This document shows positions 16,894 through 24,826 of a stretch of 29,749 nucleotides of DNA, piece after piece. Below the pieces are notes generated by a model. That model was not told the origin of the DNA and did not search any database. It saw only the letters and a list, made by a program, of their open reading frames with translations. Numbering within the stretch: the first letter of the stretch is position 1; each line of letters begins with the position of its first letter. This DNA is from an uncultured Acetatifactor sp. GTDB taxonomy: Bacteria > Bacillota > Clostridia > Lachnospirales > Lachnospiraceae. The stretch is from the NCBI RefSeq assembly GCF_910585425.1, contig NZ_CAJUCP010000030.1, positions 1 to 29,749 on the forward strand, in the 5' to 3' direction. A program made the translations under genes and the position numbers.

Positions 16894-17103
16894 TCACCTT
16901 TCCCGGATTTCAAATAAATCGCCCACCGTGCAGTCAAAATATTCGCAAAGCTTCAGAATCAGATTGGCGTCGATGCGCTGGAATTCATCGCGGTAATATC
17001 GGTTGAAATTGGTGCGCTCGATGTCCAGCGCGGAGCAGACTTTCTTTTTGGAAAGTCCATGTTCGGACAAAAGTTCCTCTAACCGGATGTGCAGATATTT
17101 CAT
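16894..17103 (-). CDS. Small XRE-family (Cro/C1-type) transcriptional regulator
   Basis: 69 residues from the ATG at 17103, with GGGGGT just upstream; a longer in-frame start at 17160 overlaps the likely promoter. The protein is essentially one helix-turn-helix domain: LEELLSEHGLSKKKVCSALDIE, a recognition region TNFNRYYRDE, and the closing LCEYFDCTVGDLFEI typical of HTH_26-like Cro regulators. It likely represses a nearby promoter, perhaps its own or the divergent one at 17188-17216 (inference). No effector domain is present. Confidence 0.8.
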   Translation of the reverse strand: MKYLHIRLEELLSEHGLSKKKVCSALDIERTNFNRYYRDEFQRIDANLILKLCEYFDCTVGDLFEIRER

Positions 17104-17147
17104 GTGGCTACCCCCTGTGCGTTTCGGCGAATGCTTGTCTTTCAGTG

Positions 17148-17174
17148 ATATTATATACAATGATTCTCTGTCAA
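17148..17174 (-). promoter_or_regulatory. Possible promoter of the XRE gene
   Basis: On the minus strand a perfect TTGACA (17174-17169) precedes a TATATAATAT stretch. The spacing to TATAAT is 13 and to TAATAT is 15, shorter than ideal, so the assignment is tentative. Confidence 0.35.
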
Positions 17175-17187
17175 ATAACTCGTTTAA

Positions 17188-17216
17188 TAGACATCTCTAT
17201 AGAAAGAGTGTATAAT
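17188..17216 (+). promoter_or_regulatory. Promoter of the small coiled-coil gene/MmcQ unit
   Basis: TAGACA (17188-17193), 17 bases, TATAAT (17211-17216), followed by AGGAGGG before the ATG at 17251. It is divergent from the XRE gene, which makes regulation by that protein possible. Confidence 0.65.
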
Positions 17217-17250
17217 AAGAGAGGTTTATATAAACACATGAGGAGGGATT

Positions 17251-17520
17251 ATGGAACAGGGAATCTTTCACATTCTGGTAGAAAACGGTACGAGTGAACG
17301 GCTGGATGAAATCGCGATGAGAGATGAAGCTTACCAGAAAGCCAGCCAGGAACTGGATGACGCTATCCTTGAGAAGGAAAGCCTGACAGGGAAGCTGCAG
17401 GAAGCAGACAGGCGGATATCGGTATTGTATGGCAGCCTGATGGCGGCTTATGCGAAGCTGGCATATGAACAGGGCCTCAAAGACATGGCTGAAATTTTTG
17501 CAAAAAGCCTGAAAGAGTAA
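17251..17520 (+). CDS. Small coiled-coil hypothetical protein
   Basis: 89 residues, acidic and helical, with heptad-like spacing over about 20-60 (ELDDAILEKESLTGKLQEAD). The last part, KLAYEQGLKDMAEIFAKSL, looks amphipathic. No membrane segment, signal peptide or cysteine is present. Similar short proteins occur widely in Lachnospiraceae without known role (recollection, not verified). AGGAGGG sits seven bases upstream of the ATG. The MmcQ/YjbR gene follows after 30 bases. Confidence 0.7.
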   Translation: MEQGIFHILVENGTSERLDEIAMRDEAYQKASQELDDAILEKESLTGKLQEADRRISVLYGSLMAAYAKLAYEQGLKDMAEIFAKSLKE

Positions 17521-17550
17521 CCATGCAGAGACGATGACAGGAGGACTTTT

Positions 17551-17925
17551 ATGCGGGAGAAGATTTTTGCCTATATTGAGAAGAAATACAAGGCCACCCC
17601 GGAATATCCCTGGGGAGAGGGCGACGGCGCCGTCCTGCGCCATGGCGACAACAGGAAGTGGTTCGCGCTGGTGATGAACATCGGCAGGGTGAAGCTGGGG
17701 CTTGCCGGGGAGGACCGGGTGGACGTGATCAATCTGAAGATTGACGATATGGTGTTCAAGGATGCGCTGATGCAGGACAGGGGAATCTTCCCCGCCTACC
17801 ATATGAACAAGGAGCACTGGATCACGGTGCTTCTGGACGGTACGGTGGAGGAAGCCAAAGTCTGCGGACTGATTGACTTAAGCTTCGCGGCCACGGCATC
17901 AAAGAAAAAGAAGACGAAGACGTGA
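17551..17925 (+). CDS. MmcQ/YjbR-family protein
   Basis: 124 residues with the CyaY-like fold signatures of the MmcQ/YjbR family: FAYIEKKYKATPEYPW at the N-terminus, KWFALVMNI in the middle, VDVINLKID, then HMNKEHWITVLLDG. These small cytoplasmic proteins are called DNA-binding on structural grounds, but their role is unknown. The tail is a Lys-rich KKKKTKT. GGAGG precedes the ATG. Its stop codon overlaps a further ATG (TGATG), which begins a 38-codon frame. Confidence 0.85.
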   Translation: MREKIFAYIEKKYKATPEYPWGEGDGAVLRHGDNRKWFALVMNIGRVKLGLAGEDRVDVINLKIDDMVFKDALMQDRGIFPAYHMNKEHWITVLLDGTVEEAKVCGLIDLSFAATASKKKKTKT

Positions 17926-18041
17926 TGCGGATCAGGCTCCTGCGCAGGTACGATGCCGATGCGTTCCCCTTCGGGCGGCTGAAGGAGGAAGTACGGGATC
18001 TGCGCGCTGCGGGGGGCCCAGAGAGGTGCCGGGCAGATTAA
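17925..18041 (+). CDS. Short overlapping frame, possible gene remnant
   Basis: 38 codons from the ATG that overlaps the MmcQ stop, starting MRIRLLRRYDADAF and ending at TAA 18039-18041. Coupled start and GC-rich codon use argue for past or present translation; the short length and lack of any recognisable domain argue for a truncated gene. Function unknown. Confidence 0.3.
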   Translation: MRIRLLRRYDADAFPFGRLKEEVRDLRAAGGPERCRAD

Positions 18042-18239
18042 GCCATGTGCTGCAGTTCTTCTAACATGGTTTTCTCAATTCTGATAACGTCTGGTTGCGT
18101 TGGCGTGAATCGTACTCCTCTATGTAACAGGTTGATTATTTTACGGGCGGTCTTATCCAATTCTTTTATCAGATGGGGGTCTGCGATTCTTACAGGCTGA
18201 CCGCCCCTGATATACGGACCGTCCCTGCCATAATGTCCA
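18038..18239 (-). pseudogene. Frameshifted or truncated small gene after the exosortase
   Basis: On the minus strand, directly after the exosortase stop, AAGGAG and an ATG (18239) in a TAATG overlap begin a frame that closes after 16 codons. In the neighbouring frame a longer open stretch runs to TAA at 18038, with protein-like sequence (GGQPVRIADPHLIKELDKTA, later GVRFTPTQPDVIRIEKTM) but no start codon near the RBS. A single frameshift would join the good start to the good body. Product unknown. Confidence 0.35.
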
Positions 18240-19343
18240 TTAACAGTCTTTCTCCTTATATTGAATTTTTCTGCGTACCAGAAGCCCCAGCCCATAGAGG
18301 AGCAGCACGGTGCCGCAGCACAGCGCCACCAGCAGGGCGAATTCCGCAAACTGCCCATTGCCCCGGCGGCTTGCCCTGTTCAGGAAGGGGATGCCCAGCA
18401 CGATGAAAAAATACCAGAACAGGGGGGCCAGGCATTTGCCCAGGACCGGCGTAGAGGGCTTGTCTTTGCCTGTGCCGGGGAACCTATCGAAAAGGAGGCC
18501 CGCCAGCCGGTGGATTGTCAGCAGCGAAGCGAAGTAGACTACGGCACCAATCATGGTGTGGAGCCTGTCCGGAGTCAGCCAGCCGCCGGACACGCCAGAC
18601 CGCTTGAAAAAATACGGCAGATAGATTGCCGCCACGATCCGCAGGCCGTTTACGAAGATGGTGAACCCGTAGGACAGCAGGAGGCTTATGGCAATCCAGG
18701 CCAGGCCGGGCAGTATCCGGAGAATTGCCCGGGGACGCTGGCTGTCTGGGGCGGGAGCTGCGGCGTTTCTTCCGGAAGCAGCAGCCCTGGCGCCGGAAGG
18801 GCCGGTGCTGCCAGGGCTTCCGGCAGATTCAGGGGGGCTGCCGTCGCCCCCGGGATTTTCTGACAGGGGGGCCTTCGGATGGCGGCTTTCCGCAAGACGG
18901 AGGCCTGGCCAAGGGAGTTCCGTCCGGGGACGGAGCTCTGTCAGACGATGGCATCGCATCCAACGCCAGAGTCCCGTCAGGTGGCGGAATCCCATCCAAG
19001 GTAGGCGTCCCAGCCGGAGCCCAGCCAGGTGATGGCCTCCCACCCATAGGTGGGAGAAGGAAAAAATCAGCATTGCCGCAGTGATGATCATGAACTGCAC
19101 GCCGGAGCAGGAGGGCGCGATGAGATAGCGCAACCCATGGTTGACATAGCCCATGCCCGGCTCGTAAGTAAAGGGGATGCCGCTCAGGGCTTCCACCCAG
19201 CGGGCGGTGGGGCCCAGAATCCACCGCAGGCTGTCGCAGTCCGCCCTGCTGTAGAGATGCTTCATGCCCAAAATAAGGAGGACGCCCATGATATAAATAA
19301 ACAGGTTCTGTCTGAGGAAATGAAGTTTTCCGCGAATGTCCAT
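18240..19343 (-). CDS. Exosortase-family membrane protease/transpeptidase (XrtK-like?)
   Basis: 367 residues with about eight membrane helices. The exosortase catalytic set is visible: Cys79 in APSCSGVQF, Arg235 in VNGLRIVAA and His262 in DRLHTMIGA. Exosortases process C-terminal PEP-CTERM-like tails of exported proteins in the membrane. The gene begins three bases after the stop of the VIT/vWA gene, whose product carries such a tail, so this is a dedicated enzyme-substrate pair. I suspect the rare K type, but cannot verify it. Residues about 103-206 are an odd Gly/Pro/Arg/Leu-rich segment between the Cys-bearing and Arg-bearing helices, encoded by degenerate repeats. Family members usually have a short loop there. 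Confidence 0.8.
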   Translation of the reverse strand: MDIRGKLHFLRQNLFIYIMGVLLILGMKHLYSRADCDSLRWILGPTARWVEALSGIPFTYEPGMGYVNHGLRYLIAPSCSGVQFMIITAAMLIFSFSHLWVGGHHLAGLRLGRLPWMGFRHLTGLWRWMRCHRLTELRPRTELPWPGLRLAESRHPKAPLSENPGGDGSPPESAGSPGSTGPSGARAAASGRNAAAPAPDSQRPRAILRILPGLAWIAISLLLSYGFTIFVNGLRIVAAIYLPYFFKRSGVSGGWLTPDRLHTMIGAVVYFASLLTIHRLAGLLFDRFPGTGKDKPSTPVLGKCLAPLFWYFFIVLGIPFLNRASRRGNGQFAEFALLVALCCGTVLLLYGLGLLVRRKIQYKEKDC

Positions 19344-19346
19344 CTG

Positions 19347-21578
19347 CTATACCTCTGTCTGCCGATTCAATAGCCTGGCCGTCTGCCTGCGCTTCCTGAA
19401 CTGCCGCCGCGCGCCATAAAACGACACCGCTGTCAGAATTGCTCCCAGCAGAATCCCCCCGGGCTCCGAGTAAGCGGTATATCCGCCGCCCACGGCCAGG
19501 TTGGACACCTGGAGGGGCAGAGGGTTGGCCTGGTTCACGTCCTCGGCCTCCCCCTCCGGATTCCGGATCTCCTCCACCACGGCCACAAATGACGTATATG
19601 GCGTGGTCATGTTGTAATCCAGCCCCAGCTTTGTAATCTCATCCTTCACGGAATCATCATTGCGGATGCTGCCGTACCCCGCCAGCTGATCCAGCTTCGT
19701 GCGGGCCCAGAGATAGCGGATGGATTCGTCCTCCGTATCCACGGCAGCGTTGGCCACGGGAATCTCCTGCACGTACTCCTCCCCTCCGGCCTTCCCCGAG
19801 ACAGTGATGGTGCCCGTGGGCTCCCCGCGCCATTTTCCGAAGAGGATCAGGGGCTTTTCGGCATACAGGATGGAGGGCGTGGAGGTGGCCACGTCATAGA
19901 CGTCGAACCCCTCATAATCCACCGTGATTCCGGTCATCAGGGGAGCCTCGATGTAGGAGGCGAAGCGCTGGGCGGATTCCGCAGCGTCCTCGGAATCGGT
20001 GACCAGGAAGGACTCGCCCATGCCGCACTGGGCGATGCCCTTGATCAGGTAGTCGTTGACGGAGCAGCCGATGCCGAAGGAGAAGAAGCTGGCGGCGTCC
20101 ATGTTCCTGTTGATCAGGTCATAGATCTCGTCCTCATTGGAGATATAGCCGTCGGTGATGATGACCACGCTCCGGGCCACATCCTCCTTCATGGGCACAG
20201 AGACGGCTGTCTGGAGCGCCGGAAGCATGGAAGTGCCGCCCCCGCCCTCCTGCTCGTCGATCAGGTCTATGGCCGCCTGGACATTTCCGGAATTGGCCGC
20301 CAGGGATCTGGTGGAGAGCAGATAGGTGTCGTCCGAGAACAGGACCAGGTTGAAGCGGTCGGTGCCCCGCAGGCCCGTCACCAGATCCCGTATCAGGTCT
20401 TTGGCGGTGTCCAGGGGATAGCCGTACATGGAGCCGGACACGTCCAGGACGAAGATGTACTCCCTGGGCGGGATGTCGTCAGGGGCGTACCGCTCCGGCG
20501 GCTGCACGGTGAGGAAGAAATATTTCTCGGAATCCGTCTCGGTGAGCACCAGGCCGCTCTCCACGGATTTCCCGGTGAGCCTGTATTTCAGGATGAAGTC
20601 CCGGTTTCCGGCATAGTCTTCGGGATTCGCCAGGGTGATGCGGGCCTGGGAGGCCTCCTCCTGCTCCACCCTTATCTCATGGGACTTGCAGCTCACATCG
20701 GCGATGGGGACGCCGGTGGAGAGATTGACCGTGATGTGGTACTCGCTGTCCGGCAGGACGCCCTGGGGGAGATAGGGGCTGGCTGCCCAGTTGTCGGCTG
20801 CGTCTCTGTTTGTGACATCATTGTCGCTAATATCGTCATTTATGACATTATTGTCAGAGACAGGTATGTCATTTTCGCCCTTCTCCCCTGCGGAAGTGTC
20901 AGCGGGGGCTCCATGGAAAGCGCCGCCCTCACCGGATGACTCCTCTGTCATGTCCTTATCGGGCACGGCAGCGTCCGCCACAGGGCTGTCCGCATCTTCC
21001 GGCGTGACATAGCGGGGCCCCACCACCGTGGGGAAGACGAACTCGCAGACACCCTCCCTGGTGGCCACCAGCTCCGTGTAGTGCAGCTCGATGCGGGCCG
21101 TGTCCCCGGGCATGACATTGGCCACATCCATGGTGAAGACATTGGGCCTGCGCTGCTCCAAGAGGGACGCGCTCTTCCCCTCCTCCTTCGCCTCCTCGTA
21201 CTCCTCCTTTGCCTCCTCCTTCTCCTTGATCGTGGCAGTGACCCTGTGGCTGCCGATCTCCATGGTCATGCCATGGACGGTGGCCGTGCTGGAGGTGGGG
21301 AATACGTACTGGGCGTTTATGGGCTTGTCGCCTTCGTTCACATAGGTCTGCACCACATAGGTCTCGGCGATGACACCGTTAATATTTGTGGTCACCTCTG
21401 TGGACTTTAGGGGGAAATAGTCCGTGGAGACATCGGCTCCTTCGCTCTGGATGACGAAATAGGGGGCCAGGAGCTTTTCCTCATCCTCCTCTTCGCCGGC
21501 ATGGACCGGGAAAGGGCATGCCGTGAGCAGGAGCAGCGCGGACAACAGTGAGACCAGACTCTTACTTCTTTTTTTCAT
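19347..21578 (-). CDS. Secreted VIT and vWA domain protein with PEP-CTERM-like sorting tail
   Basis: 743 residues from the ATG at 21578 (GGAGG nine bases upstream). Residues 1-27 are a signal peptide; LTAC (18-21) also fits a lipobox, and VHA (25-27) offers a normal cleavage site. A VIT (inter-alpha-trypsin-like) domain covers about 35-190. A Ser/Asp/Asn-rich insertion with SDNNV, SDNDV units lies at about 195-268. A vWA domain starts at about 373 with MIDAS motif DVSGSM (379-384). The end carries a tripartite tail: SEPGG (704-708), a hydrophobic helix and a basic cluster RRQFRKRR. Such tails are exosortase substrates. VIT-vWA proteins are surface adhesion-like proteins with metal-dependent ligand binding; the ligand is unknown. 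It is cotranscribed with the exosortase. Confidence 0.88.
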   Translation of the reverse strand: MKKRSKSLVSLLSALLLLTACPFPVHAGEEEDEEKLLAPYFVIQSEGADVSTDYFPLKSTEVTTNINGVIAETYVVQTYVNEGDKPINAQYVFPTSSTATVHGMTMEIGSHRVTATIKEKEEAKEEYEEAKEEGKSASLLEQRRPNVFTMDVANVMPGDTARIELHYTELVATREGVCEFVFPTVVGPRYVTPEDADSPVADAAVPDKDMTEESSGEGGAFHGAPADTSAGEKGENDIPVSDNNVINDDISDNDVTNRDAADNWAASPYLPQGVLPDSEYHITVNLSTGVPIADVSCKSHEIRVEQEEASQARITLANPEDYAGNRDFILKYRLTGKSVESGLVLTETDSEKYFFLTVQPPERYAPDDIPPREYIFVLDVSGSMYGYPLDTAKDLIRDLVTGLRGTDRFNLVLFSDDTYLLSTRSLAANSGNVQAAIDLIDEQEGGGGTSMLPALQTAVSVPMKEDVARSVVIITDGYISNEDEIYDLINRNMDAASFFSFGIGCSVNDYLIKGIAQCGMGESFLVTDSEDAAESAQRFASYIEAPLMTGITVDYEGFDVYDVATSTPSILYAEKPLILFGKWRGEPTGTITVSGKAGGEEYVQEIPVANAAVDTEDESIRYLWARTKLDQLAGYGSIRNDDSVKDEITKLGLDYNMTTPYTSFVAVVEEIRNPEGEAEDVNQANPLPLQVSNLAVGGGYTAYSEPGGILLGAILTAVSFYGARRQFRKRRQTARLLNRQTEV

Positions 21579-21618
21579 CGTGATGTACCTCCGTTTCTGC
21601 CTCCAGAATAGGACGGCA

Positions 21619-21700
21619 ATGCACATAAGGTGCATCAGATTTTCAACATTTTTGCATCATTTCGCCCTTTTGTAAAAATGATGCAGAAAAGATGCAGAAA
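21619..21700. promoter_or_regulatory. Cluster of GATGCA/TGCATC half-sites between divergent genes
   Basis: A perfect palindrome ATGCAC-N5-GTGCAT (21619-21635) is followed by an inverted repeat TGCATCATTT (21653-21662)/AAATGATGCA (21676-21685) and a further GATGCAGAAA copy at 21691-21700. TGCATC occurs at 21631 and 21653, GATGCA at 21680 and 21691. The cluster lies between the divergent VIT/exosortase operon and the P-type ATPase gene, so it may be an operator for a shared regulator. No clear hexamer promoter pair was found in this gap. Confidence 0.5.
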
Positions 21701-21776
21701 TGTCGGAAAAATGATGACATCAAATCCGGACATACTTTACCCTCCGGGGACATAGACTTTGAAAAGGAAACAAGCT

Positions 21777-24716
21777 ATGGGAGGGAAAGGCGTGTTTGAA
21801 CAGTGGGGCATTGATGAGACGGCGGAGGAACTGAAGAGCGATCTGCATATGGGATTGAAGACGGAGGAGGCGGCCAGACGGCTGGAACGGGACGGGCGCA
21901 ATGAAATGCGGGCTCCCAGAAAGAAGACAATCATAGAGTCATTTCTGGAGCAGTTGAACGACCCGCTGATCTATGTGCTGATCGTGGCGGCAGTGGTGTC
22001 CGTGCTGCTGAAGGAAGTCAGCGATGCCGTGATCATCGGCGTGGTGGTGGCGCTGAACGCCGCGGTGGGGGTGCTCCAGGAGGGCAAGGCCAGGAAAGCC
22101 CTGGAGTCCTTAAAGAAGCTCACCAGCCCAAAGGCTTTCGTCATCCGGGAGGGCAGGCGCATGGAGATCCCCGCGGCGGAGCTGGTGCGGGGAGACCTGG
22201 TCTGGCTGGAGGCCGGCTGCCAGGTGCCGGCGGATCTGCGGCTGACCCAGTCCGCGAATCTGAAGATAGAGGAATCCGCCCTGACGGGAGAGTCTCTTCC
22301 TATAGAGAAAGACGCGGAATTCATGGGGATAATGGGAAAAAACATCTCCCATAGAAAAGGGGCGCTCCATGGAAGCGATGGATTCCGGGGAGAGCGCATC
22401 CCCCTGGGGGACAGGCGCAACATGGCCTACATGTCCACCATCGTCACCTACGGCAGGGGGCAGGGCCTGGTGACGGCCACGGGCATGGACACGGAGCTGG
22501 GGCAGATCGCCACCATGATTACCGAGAGCAGGGAGGAGATGACCCCGCTCCAGAAGCGTCTGGGGGAGCTGGGAAAAGTGCTGAGCCTGTTATCTCTGCT
22601 GCTCTGCGCCGCCCTTTTTGTCATTGCCGTGCTCCAAAAGCGCAATGTGCCGGAAATGCTGATCACAGCCATCTCCCTGGCGGTGGCGGCGGTGCCCGAG
22701 GGGCTGCCCGCCGTGGTGACCATCTGCCTGGCCCTCAGCGTCACACGCATGGTGAAGGTGAACACCATCGTGCGCCGCCTCCCCTCCGTGGAGACTTTGG
22801 GGGCCGTCAGCGTGGTCTGCTCGGACAAGACGGGGACCCTGACCCAGAACCGGATGACCGTGGAGAAATGCTGGCTGGAGGGCCGGATGCACAGGGCGGG
22901 GGAATGCAGCCCGGCGCTCTGCCCGGATTTCTATTACGGGATGGTGCTGTGCAACGACGCTGCAGCGGGGGAGGGAGACCGGACAGGGGATCCCACGGAG
23001 CTGGCGCTGCTGGATCTGGCCGCGGGCTTCGGGATGGAAAAGGAGGAGCTGGAGCGCAGGATGCCCCGGCTGGGGGAGCTCTCATTCGACTCTGACCGGA
23101 AAATGATGACTACGCTACATAGCAAGCATGAGGCAATGGAAAACCGTCAATTCGGAGACGGATACGGTTCCGGAGAAGTAGGGGGAAAAGACCGGGGCAG
23201 GATTCCCGGAAGCTTCCGGAGCATGGAAGAAGGCCGGGGGCGGCAGGGGAGGGCGGCCGGAGAGCTGCGGGCGGCAGAATTCGCCTCTGCCGAAACCCGG
23301 CCAGGCGGCTGGAGCTTTGGCAGCGGCGGCAAGACCACTGTCTCCTACACCAAGGGCGCGCCGGACGAGGTGCTGAAGCGGTGCACCAGAATCCACACCC
23401 CGGAGGGCGTGGCCAGGCTCTCGGAAAGGTATCGCAGGCAGATCCTGGCCGCTGTGGAGGAGATGTCCGGGGAGGCGCTGCGCACCCTGGCGGTGGCCAT
23501 GCAGACGGAGAGTCCCAGGGCCGTGGAGGAGGACCTGACGTTCTTAGGGCTGGTGGGCATGAAGGATCCTGCCAGGCCGGAGGCAGCCAGAGCGGTGGCG
23601 GATTTCTGGGAGGCGGGGGTGAAGACGGTGATGATCACAGGGGACCATGTGGACACCGCCTTTGCCATCGGCAGGCAGCTTGGCATCGCGAAGCGCCCCG
23701 AACAGTGCATGACAGGGGAGGCCCTGGGGCTTTTGTCGGAGAGGGAGCTTGCGGACAGGATTGAAGACGTATGCGTCTTTGCGAGGGTGTCCCCGGCCCA
23801 GAAGGTGCGCATCGTGGAGGGCTTCCAGCAGAGAGGGGAGATCGTGGCCATGACCGGGGATGGGGTCAACGACGCCCCTTCCCTGAAAAAAGCGGACATC
23901 GGCATCGCCATGGGAAAGAACGGGACGGACGTGGCCAGGCAGGCCTCGGACATGATACTGACGGACGACAATTTCGCCACCATCAGACGGGCCATCGAGG
24001 AGGGAAGGGGAGTCTACGAGAACATCCGCAAGTCTGTGATCTTCCTGCTGTCCTCCAACCTGGGGGAGATCATCACCATGTTCTTCGCAGTGATATGCGG
24101 CATGGCATCCCCCCTGAAGTCCAGCCATATCCTCTGGATCAACCTGATCACCGACTCCCTGCCGGCGCTGGCCCTGGGGGTGGACAAAAACGACGGGAAG
24201 GGCCTGATGCGCCAGCATCCCAGAAAATCGGACGAAAGCCTGTTCGCCAGGGGAGGGCTTCTGTGCACCTGTTTCTACGGTGCGTTGATCGCGGGGGTGA
24301 GCCTGACGGCATTCCTGATGCTTCCCTGGGCGCTGCTACGGACGAACGGCCTGGCCGTGACCTTGGAGAACCTGGCACAGATTCTGCAGAACGGTTCCGT
24401 GCTCTCCAAAGCCCAGACCTATGCGTTCACAGTGCTGGGCATGTCCCAGCTTTTCCATGCGGTGGGCATGCGGGATACCCAGCGCTCGGTGTTTGGCATG
24501 AACCATCTGGAGAACAAACTGATGATTCTGGCCTGTGCGGCGGGCTTTCTGCTGCAGTTTGCGGTGACGGAGATTCCGTTCCTGATTCAGGCCTTCGGAA
24601 CATCCCCGCTGTCCGGCAGAGAGTGGATACGCCTGAGCGTGCTGGCTGCCTCGCCGCTGTTCGCCCATGAGATGATCGCGCTGACGTTTTTGGGCAGGAA
24701 ATATCAGAAAACCTGA
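21777..24716 (+). CDS. P2-type cation-transporting ATPase (Ca2+-ATPase-like)
   Basis: 979 residues from ATG 21777 with AAGGAAA upstream; an upstream TTG at 21759 is less likely. Motifs: TGES (about 169-172) in the actuator domain, PEGLPA (306-311) in helix M4, phosphorylation site DKTGTLT (Asp350), KGAPDEV (from about 526) and TGDGVNDA (about 692). The cation-binding N-terminal extension, about ten helices and PEGLPA place it with SERCA/PMCA-like P2 pumps exporting Ca2+ or a related ion. Two insertions are unusual: about 25 residues in the actuator domain (near 185-210, GALHGSDGFRGER) and about 70 low-complexity Gly/Arg/Glu residues in the nucleotide-binding domain (about 449-519). Divergent from the VIT gene; the vWA MIDAS of that protein would bind divalent metal outside the cell (inference of a link only). 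Confidence 0.9.
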   Translation: MGGKGVFEQWGIDETAEELKSDLHMGLKTEEAARRLERDGRNEMRAPRKKTIIESFLEQLNDPLIYVLIVAAVVSVLLKEVSDAVIIGVVVALNAAVGVLQEGKARKALESLKKLTSPKAFVIREGRRMEIPAAELVRGDLVWLEAGCQVPADLRLTQSANLKIEESALTGESLPIEKDAEFMGIMGKNISHRKGALHGSDGFRGERIPLGDRRNMAYMSTIVTYGRGQGLVTATGMDTELGQIATMITESREEMTPLQKRLGELGKVLSLLSLLLCAALFVIAVLQKRNVPEMLITAISLAVAAVPEGLPAVVTICLALSVTRMVKVNTIVRRLPSVETLGAVSVVCSDKTGTLTQNRMTVEKCWLEGRMHRAGECSPALCPDFYYGMVLCNDAAAGEGDRTGDPTELALLDLAAGFGMEKEELERRMPRLGELSFDSDRKMMTTLHSKHEAMENRQFGDGYGSGEVGGKDRGRIPGSFRSMEEGRGRQGRAAGELRAAEFASAETRPGGWSFGSGGKTTVSYTKGAPDEVLKRCTRIHTPEGVARLSERYRRQILAAVEEMSGEALRTLAVAMQTESPRAVEEDLTFLGLVGMKDPARPEAARAVADFWEAGVKTVMITGDHVDTAFAIGRQLGIAKRPEQCMTGEALGLLSERELADRIEDVCVFARVSPAQKVRIVEGFQQRGEIVAMTGDGVNDAPSLKKADIGIAMGKNGTDVARQASDMILTDDNFATIRRAIEEGRGVYENIRKSVIFLLSSNLGEIITMFFAVICGMASPLKSSHILWINLITDSLPALALGVDKNDGKGLMRQHPRKSDESLFARGGLLCTCFYGALIAGVSLTAFLMLPWALLRTNGLAVTLENLAQILQNGSVLSKAQTYAFTVLGMSQLFHAVGMRDTQRSVFGMNHLENKLMILACAAGFLLQFAVTEIPFLIQAFGTSPLSGREWIRLSVLAASPLFAHEMIALTFLGRKYQKT

Positions 24717-24756
24717 TGGAAAAAATGGAGAGTTTCGCCTCTTTTTTGCCGCAGTA

Positions 24757-24785
24757 TTGTAAATGGAATCCGCTTTCTGTATAAT
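24757..24785 (+). promoter_or_regulatory. Promoter of the MoxR-vWA operon
   Basis: TTGTAA (24757-24762), 17 bases, TATAAT (24780-24785). Just upstream, AGAG-TTTCGC-CTCT followed by TTTT (24729-24748) may weakly terminate the P-type ATPase transcript. Confidence 0.65.
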
Positions 24786-24826
24786 GAGATACAAAAGAAC
24801 AGCGCACAAGGGAGCAGAGAAATATC

